Source of the DNA: Glandiceps talaboti
Lineage: Eukaryota; Hemichordata; Enteropneusta; Spengelidae
Length of the DNA: 64,000 bases
Assembly: GCF_964340395.1 (NCBI RefSeq)
Contig: NC_135566.1
Span: 21,216,584 to 21,280,583 of the forward strand
Reading direction: 5' to 3'
A model generated the notes under the pieces. The model saw nothing but the letters and a program-made list of their open reading frames with translations. It searched no databases and had not been told where the DNA came from. Every line of letters begins with the position of its first letter. The stretch's first letter is position 1. Below, piece by piece: positions 35,001-50,000 of the stretch. Made by a program: the position numbers and the translations under genes.

Positions 35001-38000
35001 GACATGTTATTTCACATTTTTTTCAAGTAGGAAAACATGGTAAAATTGTTTTATAAATTACAAATCCAAACTAAATTACCCATTTGTCATCTGTAAAGCC
35101 TCTTTAAAGGGGCAAAAGCTGAGTTTTGGATGTCCAAATACATGTAAACTCAGCTACATCCGTATTTGGACGTAGCTGAGTTTACATGTATTTGGACGTA
35201 GCTGAGTTTACATGTATTTGGACGTAGCTGAGTTTACATGTATTTGGACGTAGCTGAGTTTACATGAATTTGGACGTAGCTGAGTTTACATGTATTTGGA
35301 TGTAGCTGAGTTTATATGTATTTGGATGTAGCTGAGTTTACATGTACATGTATTTGGACGTACATTGTAGCTGAGTTTACATGTACATGTATTTGGACGT
35401 AGCTGAGTTTACATGTACATGTATTTGGACGTACATTGTAGCTGAGTTTACATGTACATGTATTTGGACGTAGCTGAGTTTACATGTACATGTATTTGGA
35501 CGTACATTGTAGCTGAGTTTACATGTACATGTATTTGGACGTAGCTGAGTTTACATGTACATGTATTTGGACGTACATTGTAGCTGAGTTTACATGTACA
35601 TGTATTTGGACGTAGCTGAGTTTACATGTACATGTATTTGGACCTAGTTTTGCTGTATATTTAAAGGGTACTCACAGTACTGTACTTACTTAAGCACTCT
35701 TAACCAAACTATTGATTGAACTCAAACCTGGAATTAAATATTAAAGATATAATCTCTTATCTTTTACGATGATGTAATTTATTTTACATATCAGAAACAT
35801 TTCAGTAAATCCGTACTATGCAGTTGACTGTTCTAACAATGCCAAAAGACATAATTGTAATGTTATAGAAGACATGTATCAACATTAAACTAGAATGGGT
35901 TTTATGTACATGTAAGCTTGTATGTACATGTATTCCCACTTGCAATGAGTGGATAGCTTATCAACTGAGCTTGTACATGCCACTTTATGAAGTAAGATCA
36001 AATCTTAGATTTATACAGCATATGTTGTAAGTTTCAGTTTTACTATTATAGATGAAAAAAACAAGACTCATGAATTTCAAAGTGCAAAAGATGATGAGAT
36101 AAAATGGTATTGTAATGAAAAGTTTATTGTATATTACTACAGAGATAGTGATGCCAGGTATGATAAAAATGCAGATGTGATGATTGAATGTGTCAATCAA
36201 ACTCATGCTGTGTGTGATCATACCAAGCCACTGTTGATGCAAGTCAGACTCAGTGCACTTGTCAAACCAGAACTTTTGGTATGTTTTCTAGCTGACATAA
36301 TGTGTTGCTTATAAATTTGTTGAACATGAAATCAGTCGTGCTAAGTATGTTGACATTGGAGCTTTTATATGAAAAACTTAGACACTCAAACCGGAATTAA
36401 ATCCCAGTATTACAGCGAACTTTGATGGCTCATGAAGAGCATGCCCCTACCCTCAGATCTTAGATGTCCATGGGGGGTGGGGGTGGGGGGTTATACATAC
36501 ATGTATAAGTGTAGTGTTTTCTGCACTACTTGTCAATGCACTAAAACACCACTCATCAATAATGACCACTACAGTATGACACTAAAACACCACTCATTCA
36601 TAATGACCACTACAGTTTGACACTAAAACACCACTCACCCATAATGACCACTGCAGTATGACACTAAAACACCACTCATCCATAATGACCACTATAGTTT
36701 GACACTAAAACACCACTCACCCATAATGACCACTGCAGTATGACACTAAAACACCACTCACCCATAATGACCACTACAGTTTGACACTAAAACACCACTC
36801 ACCCATAATGACCACTATAGTTTGACACTAAAACACCACTCACCCATAATGACCACTACAGTATGACACTAAAACACCACTCATCCATAATGACCACTAC
36901 AGTTTGACACTAAAACACCACTCACCCATAATGACCACTATAGTTTGACACTAAAACACCACTCATCCATAATGACCACTATAGTTTGACACTAAAACAC
37001 CACTCATCCATAATGACCACTACAGTTTGACACTAAAACACCACTCACCCATAATGACCACTACAGTATGACACTAAAACACCACTCATCCATAATGACC
37101 ACTACAGTATGACACTAAAACACCACTCACCCATAATGACCACTACAGTTTGACACTAAAACACCACTCACCCATAATGACCACTACAGTTTGACACTAA
37201 AACACCACTCACCCATAATGACCACTATAGTTTGACACTAAAACACCACTCACCCATAATGACCACTGCAGTATGACACTAAAACACCACTCATCCATAA
37301 TGACCACTACAGTATGACACTAAAACACCACTCACCCATAATGACCACTGCAGTATGACACTAAAACACCACTCACCCATAATGACCACTGCAGTATGAC
37401 ACTAAAACACCACTCACCCATAATGACCACTGCAGTATGACACTAAAACACCACTCATCCATAATGACCACTATAGTTTGACACTAAAACACCACTCATC
37501 CATAATGACCACTATAGTATGACACTAAAACACCACTCATCCATAATGACCACTACAGTATGACACTAAAACACCACTCACCCATAATGACCACTACAGT
37601 TTGACACTAAAACACCACTCACCCATAATGACCACTACAGTATGACACTAAAACACCACTCATCAATAATGACCACTACAGTTTGACACTAAAACACCAC
37701 TCACCCATAATGACCACTACAGTATGACACTAAAACACCACTCATCCATAATGACCACTACAGTATGACACTAAAACACCACTCATTCATAATGACCACT
37801 ACAGTATGACACTAAAACACCACTCACCCATAATGACCACTACAGTTTGACACTAAAACACCACTCACCCATAATGACCACTATAGTTTGACACTAAAAC
37901 ACCACTCACCCATAATGACCACTACAGTATGACACTAAAACACCACTCATCCATAATGACCACTACAGTATGACACTAAAACACCACTCATTCATAATGA

Positions 38001-41000
38001 CCACTACAGTTTGACACTAAAACACCACTCACCCATAATGACCACTACAGTTTGACACTAAAACACCACTCATCCATAATGACCACTACAGTTTGACACT
38101 AAAACACCACTCACCCATAATGACCACTACAGTATGACACTAAAACACCACTCACCCATAATGACCACTACAGTTTGACACTAAAACACCACTCACCCAT
38201 AATGACCACTACAGTTTGACACTAAAACACCACTCACCCATAATGACCACTACAGTTTGACACTAAAACACCACTCATCCATAATGACCACTACAGTTTG
38301 ACACTAAAACACCACTCACCCATAATGACCACTACAGTTTGACACTAAAACACCACTCATCCATAATGACCACTACAGTTTGACACTAAAACACCACTCA
38401 CCCATAATGACCACTACAGTATGACACTAAAACACCACTCATCCATAATGACCACTACAGTATGACACTAAAACACCACTCATCCATAATGACCACTACA
38501 GTTTGACACTAAAACACCACTCATCCATAATGACCACTACAGTTTGACACTAAAACACCACTCACCCATAATGACCACTACAGTTTGACACTAAAACACC
38601 ACTCATCCATAATGACCACTACAGTTTGACACTAAAACACCACTCATCCATAATGACCACTACAGTATGACACTAAAACACCACTCATTCATAATGACCA
38701 CTATAGTTTGACACTAAAACACCACTCACCCATAATGACCACTACAGTATGACACTAAAACACCACTCATTCATAATGACCACTACAGTTTGACACTAAA
38801 ACACCACTCACCCATAATGACCACTACAGTATGACACTAAAACACCACTCACCCATAATGACCACTATAGTTTGACACTAAAACACCACTCATCCATAAT
38901 GACCACTACAGTTTGACACTAAAACACCACTCATCCATAATGACCACTACAGTTTGACACTAAAACACCACTCATCCATAATGACCACTATAGTTTGACA
39001 CTAAAACACCACTCATCCATAATGACCACTACAGTATGACACTAAAACACCACTCACCCATAATGACCACTACAGTTTGACACTAAAACACCACTCATCC
39101 ATAATGACCACTATAGTTTGACACTAAAACACCACTCATCCATAATGACCACTACAGTATGACACTAAAACACCACTCACCCATAATGACCACTACAGTT
39201 TGACACTAAAACACCACTCATCCATAATGACCACTACAGTATGACACTAAAACACCACTCATCCATAATGACCACTACAGTTTGACACTAAAACACCACT
39301 CATCCATAATGACCACTACAGTTTGACACTAAAACACCACTCATCCATAATGACCACTACAGTTTGACACTAAAACACCACTCATCCATAATGACCACTA
39401 CAGTTTGACACTAAAACACCACTCATCCATAATGACCACTACAGTTTGACACTAAAACACCACTCATCCATAATGACCACTACAGTTTGACACTAAAACA
39501 CCACTCATCCATAATGACCACTACAGTTTGACACTAAATCACCACTCATCCATAATGACCACTACAGTTTGACACTAAAACACCACTCATCAATAATGAC
39601 CACTACAGTTTGACACTAAAACACCACTCATCCATAATGGCCACTACAGTTTGACACTAAAACACCACTCATCCATAATGACCACTACAGTTTGACACTA
39701 AAACACCACTCATCCATAATGGCCACTACAGTTTGACACTAAAACACCACTCATCCATAATGACCACTACAGTTTGACACTAAAACACCACTCACCCATA
39801 ATGACCACTACAGTTTGACACTAAAACACCACTCATCCATAATGACCACTACAGTTTGACACTAAAACACCACTCACCCATAATGACCACTACAGTATGA
39901 CACTAAAACACCACTCATCCATAATGACCACTACAGTTTGACACTAAAACACCACTCATCAATAATGACCACTACAGTTTGACACTAAAACACCACTCAT
40001 CCATAATGACCACTACAGTTTGACACTAAAACACCACTCATCCATAATGACCACTACAGTTTGACACTAAAACACCACTCATCCATAATGACCACTACAG
40101 TATGACACTAAAACACCACTCACCCATAATGACCACTACAGTTTGACACTAAAACACCACTCATCCATAATGACCACTACAGTATGACACTAAAACACCA
40201 CTCACCCATAATGACCACTACAGTTTGACACTAAAACACCACTCATCCATAATGACCACTATAGTTTGACACTAAAACACCACTCACCCATAATGACCAC
40301 TACAGTTTGACACTAAAACACCACTCATCCATAATGACCACTACAGTATGACACTAAAACACCACTCACCCATAATGACCACTACAGTTTGACACTAAAA
40401 CACCACTCATCCATAATGACCACTATAGTTTGACACTAAAACACCACTCATCCATAATGACCACTACAGTTTGACACTAAAACACCACTCACCCATAATG
40501 ACCACTACAGTTTGACACTAAAACACCACTCACCCATAATGACCACTACAGTATGACACTAAAACACCACTCATCAATAATGACCACTACAGTTTGACAC
40601 TAAAACACCACTCACCCATAATGACCACTACAGTATGACACTAAAACACCACTCACCCATAATGACCACTACAGTTTGACACTAAAACACCACTCATCCA
40701 TAATGACCACTACAGTTTGACACTAAAACACCACTCATCCATAATGACCACTACAGTTTGACACTAAAACACCACTCACCCATAATGACCACTACAGTTT
40801 GACACTAAAACACCACTCACCCATAATGACCACTACAGTTTGACACTAAAACACCACTCACCCATAATGACCACTACAGTATGACACTAAAACACCACTC
40901 ATCCATAATGACCACTACAGTTTGACACTAAAACACCACTCACCCATAATGACCACTACAGTATGACACTAAAACACCACTCATCCATAATGACCACTAC

Positions 41001-44000
41001 AGTTTGACACTAAAACACCACTCATCCATAATGACCACTACAGTTTGACACTAAAACACCACTCATCCATAATGACCACTACAGTTTGACACTAAAACAC
41101 CACTCATCCATAATGACCACTACAGTTTGACACTAAAACACCACTCATCCATAATGACCACTACAGTTTGACACTAAAACACCACTCATCAATAATGACC
41201 ACTACAGTTTGACACTAAAACACCACTCATCAATAATGACCACTACAGTTTGACACTAAAACACCACTCACCCATAATGACCACTACAGTTTGACACTAA
41301 AACACCACTCACCCATAATGACCACTACAGTATGACACTAAAACACCACTCATCCATAATGACCACTACAGTTGGACACTAAAACACCACTCATCCATAA
41401 TGACCACTACAGTATGACACTAAAACACCACTCACCCATAATGACCACTACAGTATGACACTAAAACACCACTCACCCATAATGACCACTACAGTTTGAC
41501 ACTAAAACACCACTCACCCATAATGACCACTACAGTATGACACTAAAACACCACTCACCCATAATGACCACTACAGTTTGACACTAAAACACTACTCATC
41601 CATAATGACCACTACAGTATGACACTAAAACACCACTCATCCATAATGACAACTATAGTTTGACACTAAAACACCACTCATCCATAATGACCACTATAGT
41701 TTGACACTAAAACACCACTCATCCATAATGACCACTACAGTATGACACTAAAACACCACTCATCCATAATGACCACTACAGTATGACACTAAAACACCAC
41801 TCATCCATAATGACCACTACAGTTTGACACTAAAACACCACTCACCCATAATGACCACTACAGTTTGACACTAAAACACCACTCACCCATAATGACCACT
41901 ACAGTATGACACTAAAACACCACTCATCCATAATGACCACTACAGTTTGACACTAAAACACCACTCACCCATAATGACCACTACAGTATGACACTAAAAC
42001 ACCACTCATCCATAATGACCACTACAGTTTGACACTAAATCACCACTCATCCATAATGACCACTACAGTATGACACTAAAACACCACTCACCCATAATGA
42101 CCACTACAGTATGACACTAAAACACCACTCACCCATAATGACCACTACAGTATGACACTAAAACACCACTCATCCATAATGACCACTACAGTTTGACACT
42201 AAAACACCACTCACCCATAATGACCACTACAGTTTGACACTAAAACACCACTCATCAATAATGACCACTACAGTTTGACACTAAATCACCACTCATCCAT
42301 AATGACCACTACAGTATGACACTAAAACACCACTCACCCATAATGACCACTACAGTATGACACTAAAACACCACTCATCCATAATGACCACTACAGTATG
42401 ACACTAAAACACCACTCATCCATAATGACCACTACAGTATGACACTAAAACACCACTCATCCATAATGACCACTACAGTTTGACACTAAAACACCACTCA
42501 TCCATAATGACCACTACAGTTTGACACTAAAACACCACTCACCCATAATGACCACTACAGTATGACACTAAAACACCACTCATCCATAATGACCACTACA
42601 GTTTGACACTAAAACACCACTCATTCATAATGACCACTACAGTTTGACACTAAAACACCACTCACCCATAATGACCACTACAGTTTGACACTAAAACACC
42701 ACTCACCCATAATGACCACTACAGTTTGACACTAAAACACCACTCACCCATAATGACCACTATAGTTTGACACTAAAACACCACTCATCCATAATGACCA
42801 CTACAGTTTGACACTAAAACACCACTCACCCATAATGACCACTATAGTTTGACACTAAAACACCACTCACCCATAATGACCACTATAGTTTGACACTAAA
42901 ACACCACTCATTCATAATGACCACTACAGTTTGACACTAAAACACCACTCATTCATAATGACCACTACAGTTTGACACCTTGACTGCAACAAAGCTTATA
43001 AAGGCTATGGCTTCAATCTGAGTTTCTTGCATGAGGTAATAGTTCATGTAACTTTTGGTTTTCAGGTAAAACTAAGCAAGCTGATTGTTGCCAGTAATTA
43101 CAGTTATGGTAATGATAAACCATTGAGTATACAAAGCTTTGCTAGAGGCCTTCATCAAAATAAAGACAGTTTATTGGTAGGTATTTAATAATTGGATGGT
43201 TAATAGTGAGATTAAATCTGTGACAGTCACAAATGTTAATTAATTATCATCAACAAGTCTTTACAGATGTCAGATAACGATTCATTTTGGTTTTAACAAA
43301 TCTTGGCAAAACTAGAAATAGAAAAGACACTGCATTGAAGAAACTTGAATTTCTGTAGAATCAACAAAACTATTGTACATGTGACCCTTTATAATTAGCC
43401 ACAAGTCAGGTGTGGGGTCCAACAACAACTTTTCAAAGGTCAGAGTTATATTAAAGTGCTAATTATAGATTCAGACTGACAATGAAAATGAAAGAACGAA
43501 AATCATGTAAAATGACACGGCTATTAAAAGTAACACCAACAACTTAACTGACTTATCAAGAGTCCAATATATTTTACTTAATATTTAAAGAACACACTTA
43601 CATAATGCCTGCAAACACTTGTGAAAAATATCGTATAAAGTTTAGAACAATGTTGAACTCACAGCAGTGAACATACTAGTCTGAAAAGTGTTAAAATTTT
43701 ACCAAAAGAAGTCATACATATATACAAAAAATATAATTTCATGACTATTGCAACCAGAATGATGGTATATCCACTTTCAGACAAAGCTTGAGATTTTGAG
43801 ATTATAACTCAAAATAATGTATTGGGTGACACTATTAGCTAGCTCACTAAAATGACAAAATAAGAATCATTGTGCAAACATCACATACAACCTGTATTGT
43901 AAATTCTAAGACTTACATTTTGTTTCAGGATGTGGTGATACCTGAGTTGGCTGACGATGAAAATGTACAACTCAATAAATCTTTGCAGCGTCTTGATAGA

Positions 44001-47000
44001 ATTGCACAGGTATGATGAGCAGTGCATGTGTATACCTCGTATGGACATGTGTATACCTCATATAGGCAGGCGTATACCTCGTATTGGCATATGTATACCT
44101 CGTATGGACATGTGTATACCTTGTATTGGCATAAGTATACCTCGTATGGACATGTGTATACCTTGTATGGGCATGTGTACATTTTGCATACCTTGTATGG
44201 GCATGTGTATACCTCGTATGGACATGTGTATACCTTGTATGGGCATGTGTACATTTTGCATACCTTGTATGGGCATGTGTATACCTCGTATTGGCATATG
44301 TATACCTCATATGGACATGTGTATACCTTGTATTGGCATATGTATACCTCGTATGGACATGTGTATACCTTGTATTGGCATGTGTACATTTTGCATACCT
44401 TGTATGGGCATGTGTATACCTCGTATGGACATGTGTATACCTCATATAGGCAGGCGTATACCTTGTATTGGCATAAGTATACCTCGTATGGGCATGTGTA
44501 TACCAAGTGTATGGGCATGTGTACATTTTGCATACCTTGTATGGGCATGTGTATACCTCATATGGGCATGTGTATACCTCATATGGGCATGTGTATACCT
44601 CATATGGGCATGTGTGTACCTTGTATGGGCATGTGTATACCTTGTATGGGCAAGTGTATACCTCATATGGGCATGTGTATACCTCATATATGCATGTGCA
44701 TACCTCATATGGGCATGTGTATACCTCATATGGGCATGTGTATACCTTGTATGGGCAAGTGTATACCTCATATGGGCATGTGTATACCTCATATATGCAT
44801 GTGTATACGTCATATGGGCATGTGTATACCTCATATGGGCATGTGTATACCTCATATACGCATGTGTATACCTCATATGGGCATGTGTATACCTCATATG
44901 GGCATGTGTGTACCTTGTATGGGCATGTGTATACCTTGTATGGGCAAGTGTATACCTCATATGGGCATGTGTATACCTCATATATGCATGTGTATACCTC
45001 ATATGGGCATGTGTATACCTCATATGTGCATGTGTATACCTCATATGGGCATGTGTATACCTCATATATGCATGTGTATACCTCATATGGGCAGTAGGTG
45101 TATACCTCATATGGGCATGTGTATACCTCATATATGCATGTGTATACCTCATATGGGCATGTGTATACCTCATATATGCATGTGTATACCTCATATGGGC
45201 ATGTGTATACCTCATATACGCATGTGTATACCTCATATGGGCATGTGTATACCTCATATACGCATGTGTATACCTCATATACGCATGTGTATACCTCATA
45301 TGGGCATGTGTATACCTTGTATGGGCATGTGTATACCTCATATGGGCATGTGTATACCTCATATATGCATGTGTATACCTCATATGGGCAGTAGGTGTAT
45401 ACCTCTTATGGGCAGTATAAGCATATACCTCGTATGGGCAGTATAGGCGTATACCCCATATGGGCATTATGGGTGTTAGTCTATCTGCTAGACCTTGGAT
45501 GTTCTTCCGATACAATACGACACACGACCGAACATCGCTATCGAGGATGGAACATCCAAGGTCTAGCAAATGTCATCTCTGCAGTTCAGGATATAAATAA
45601 CTGCCAATCAGAGAACCACATTAGCCACAAGCACAGAGGACAATAGCTAATTTTTCATGCATATTCATCTGAAGGAGGGGCTTGTAAAAATAACCACCAA
45701 TGCGTTAACTGAAATGTGTGAATGACAACATCTACACACTCATCAAATTCACAATTACCATAAACCGATAAGACATAGTAATGACCTAAATGTGTTTGTC
45801 AACACCTGCATGCAGAGATTGAATATATAAAAGTATATACATGTATATGCATACATGGCCCAACCCACCGCTTAACGTAATCTCAATGGAATGTCCGGTC
45901 TGAAAATGACATTTGCTAGACTGTTCGGGCAAGCCCTCACTGCAAACTTTGTTAGCTTATGGTATCGAAAGAAAGCCAGAACGTCTAGCAGCAAGACTAT
46001 ATAGGTGTATACCTCGTATGGGCAGTAGGTGTATACCTTGTATGGACAGTATAGGTGTATACCTCATATGGGCAGTGCAGGTGTATACCTCGTATGGACA
46101 GCAGGTATATACCTTGTATGGACAGTGCAGGTATATACCTTGTATGGACAGTGCAGGTATATACCTCGTATGGACAGTGCAGGTATATACCTCGTATGGA
46201 CAGTGCAGGTATATACCTCATATGGACAGTGCAGGTATATACCTCATATGGACAGTGCAGGTATATACCTCGTATGGACAGTGCAGGTATATACCTCGTA
46301 TGGACAGTGCAGGTATATACCTCGTATGGACAGTGCAGGTATATACCTTACAGTGCAGGTATATACCTTGTATGGACAGTGCAGGTATATACCTCGTATG
46401 GACAGTGCAGGTATATACCTTGTATGGACAGTGCAGGTATATACCTTACAGTGCAGGTATATACCTTGTATGGACAGTGCAGGTATATACCTCGTATGGA
46501 CAGTGCAGGTATATACCTCGTATGGACAGTGCAGGTATATACCTCGTATGGACAGTGCAGGTAAATACCTCGTATGGACAGTGCAGGTATATACATGTAC
46601 CTCGTATGGACAGTGCAGGTATATACCTTGTATGGACAGTGCAGGTATATACCTCGTATGGACAGTGCAGGTATATACCTTGTATGGACAGTGCAGGTAT
46701 ATACCTCGTATGGACAGTGCAGGTATATACCTTGTATGGACAGTGCAGGTATATACATGTACCTTGTATGGACAGTGCAGGTAAATACCTCGTATGGACA
46801 GTGCAGGTGTATACCTTGTATGGACAGTGCAGGTATATACCTCGTATGGACAGTGCAGGTATATACCTTGTATGGACAGTGCAGGTATATACCTTGTATG
46901 GACAGTGCAGGTATATACCTCGTATGGACAGTGCAGGTATATACCTTGTATGGACAGTGCAGGTATATACCTTGTATGGACAGTGCAGGTATATACATGT

Positions 47001-50000
47001 ACCTTGTATGGACAGTGCAGGTATATACCTCGTATGGACAGTGCAGGTATATACCTTGTATGGACAGTGCAGGTATATACCTTGTATGGACAGTGCAGGT
47101 ATATACCTCGTATGGACAGTGCAGGTATATACCTTGTATGGACAGTGCAGGTATATACCTCGTATGGACAGTGCAGGTATATACCTTGTATGGACAGTGC
47201 AGGTATATACCTTGTATGGACAGTGCAGGTATATACCTCGTATGGACAGTGCAGGTATATACCTTGTATGGACAGTGCAGGTATATACATGTACCTTGTA
47301 TGGACAGTGCAGGTATATACCTTGTATGGACAGTGCAGGTATATACCTTGTATGGACAGTGCAGGTATATACCTCGTATGGACAGTGCAGGTATATACCT
47401 TGTATGGACAGTGCAGGTATACCTCGTATGGACAGTGCAGGTATATACCTAGTATGGACAGTGCAGGTATATACCTTGTATGGACAGTGCAGGTATACCT
47501 TGTATGGACAGTGCAGGTATATACCTCGTATGGACAGTGCAGGTATATACCTTGTATGGACAGTGCAGGTATATACATGTACCTTGTATGGACAGTGCAG
47601 GTATACCTTGTATGGACAGTGCAGGTATATACCTTGTATGGACAGTGCAGGTATATACATGTACCTTGTATGGACAGTGCAGGTATATACCTTGTATGGA
47701 CAGTGCAGGTATATACCTCGTATGGACAGTGCAGGTATATACCTTGTATGGACAGTGCAGGTATATACCTCGTATGGACAGTGCAGGTATATACCTTGTA
47801 TGGACAGTGCAGGTATACCTCGTATGGACAGTGCAGGTATATACCTAGTATGGACAGTGCAGGTATATACCTTGTATGGACAGTGCAGGTATACCTTGTA
47901 TGGACAGTGCAGGTATATACCTTGTATGGACAGTGCAGGTATACCTTGTATGGACAGTGCAGGTATATACCTTGTATGGACAGTGCAGGTATATACCTTG
48001 TATGGACAGTGCAGGTATATACCTCGTATTTGATTTTAAGAGTATCAAGAGGGTCTCATTTCAATTGGCATCAGACTGTAAAAGCTATCAGTTTATTTAA
48101 TAGTTCTTTGTCCTGTTTAATTACAGTATTCCGTTGACAACAAAACCAAAATGTTGATAGATGCAGAGTATACATACTTGAATCCAGCCATGACATTGTT
48201 AACCTTGGCTATGATGTACAAGTACAATAGAACAGAACCATATATCTGGAATACCTATCAGAATTACCTTAAGGTGAGTTAAGACAGTGTGAGTGAACAA
48301 TTTATGACAAGTCCACTTTTTTACCCAATTTTAACTCTGAGTCACTCATTGGTGAATTTTGAGGGCTCTTAGATTTTGCTTGGCAGCCCATCTACCATGG
48401 AGTTTACACACATTGCCTGGCAGCCCATCTACCATGGTGTTTACACACTTTGCCTATACTCAGCATCAACATTTTCTGTAATGCTGTGTAGACTTAATTT
48501 GACCTAGTGGTTGAGTGACTTTTTTAGATTTGGTAAATATGAGTGTAGATTATAACATGTTCATTTTATCAAGTGACAATATCTTCTTTGCATACTTCAC
48601 TTCCTTCCTGCATCAAAAGTGCATTACTCTGTGTTGGCTAGGTCAAACTTTATCCTTCCTGTATCAAAAGTGCATTACTCTGTGTTGGCTAGGTCAAACT
48701 TTATCCTTCCTGCATCAAAAGTGCATTACTCTGTGTTGGCTAGGTCAAACTTTATGACTACAAACCTGTCCATGCATCAGACTGTGCACCTGTCAGTACT
48801 AGTTTTCATTTCTGTAAAATGTAATATCCAATTTCATTCAAACCTTGCACAATGGTGAAATATTATGGGACTCATATGTATCATTGCCATGCCAGGTTCA
48901 TCACATTGTCAATTTTGACCAAATTGCAGCCATATTTGTGGTTAAAAGTTGGTACCAAATTTATTGTCTGTATAATAATAATAATCTTTATTTATACTGG
49001 ATAGTTCTTTAAGCATTGAACGCTTGTCTCCCAAGAAGTCCAGTGAGGGCCATCCCCCACGGGTTCAGTGTTAATGCAGGAGGAAACCGGAGTACCCGGA
49101 GGAAACCTGCGTTGTTCGGCAGAGTCAAACTGAACGACACTCTTCTTACTTACAGTAGGGAAATTTAATCAAGCCCTGTACGGGGTTCGAACCCTGACCG
49201 CATTGGTAAGAGGCGGATGGTTTAACCACTCGACCACCGACAACCCTATATATTGTGTATCTGGTCAGGTTTCAGCATGCTTTATGAATAGTTATGTGCC
49301 CAGTGCCTGCCAGGTTTATGAATAGTTATGTGCCCAGTGTCTGCCAGGTTTATGAATAGTTATGTGCCCAGTGTCTGCCAGGTTTATGAATATAATTATA
49401 TGCCCTTAGTCTGCCAGGTTTATGAATAGTTATGTGCTCAGTGTCTGCCAGGTTTATGAATAGTTATGTGCCCAGTGCCTGCCAGGTTTATGAATAGTTA
49501 TGTGCCCAGTGTCTGCCAGGTTTATGAATAGTTATGTGCCCAGTGTCTGCCAGGTTTATGAATATATTTATATGCCCTTAGTCTGCCAGGTTTATGAATA
49601 GTTATGTGCTCAGTGTCTGCCAGGTTTATGAATAGTTATGTGCCCAGTGCCTGCCAGGTTTATGAATAGTTATGTGCTCAGTGTCTGCCAGGTTTATGAA
49701 TAGGTATGTGCCCTTAGTCTGCCAGGTTTATGAATAGTTATGTGCTCAGTGTCTGCCAGGTTTATGATCGGTTTCTGCTTGGTTTCTGCTTGGTTTTATA
49801 CAACAGATCACAGATGCACTTGATGATATTAAGTGTACTTTTATAGTTGAATGCAAAACAGTTACTGTATGATTAACATTGGGAAAGTGTATCAAAGTGT
49901 CTAGTTATGGATTTAAACCGGCAAAAAAAAGCAGTTTTTTTAAGGGTGGTAAGTAGGTAAAATCTACCAGGGTTCCCCACCAAAATTGTGATAACTTCTA

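Noticed and set aside
36043-36060. PRODH exon 3 starting at TATAG|ATGAAA
   Set aside because: That acceptor would shift the frame after exon 2. GTTTCAG|TTTTAC at 36,038 completes the split codon.
36537-42978. CRISPR-like array
   Set aside because: The units are contiguous near-identical 41-mers without unique spacers, in an animal gene intron.
43925-48137. Frames of up to 706 residues on both strands with repeating YTSYGH or VQVYTLYGQ
   Set aside because: They lie inside PRODH intron 5 minisatellites. Equivalent frames are open on the opposite strand, and flanking PRODH exons splice over them in phase.
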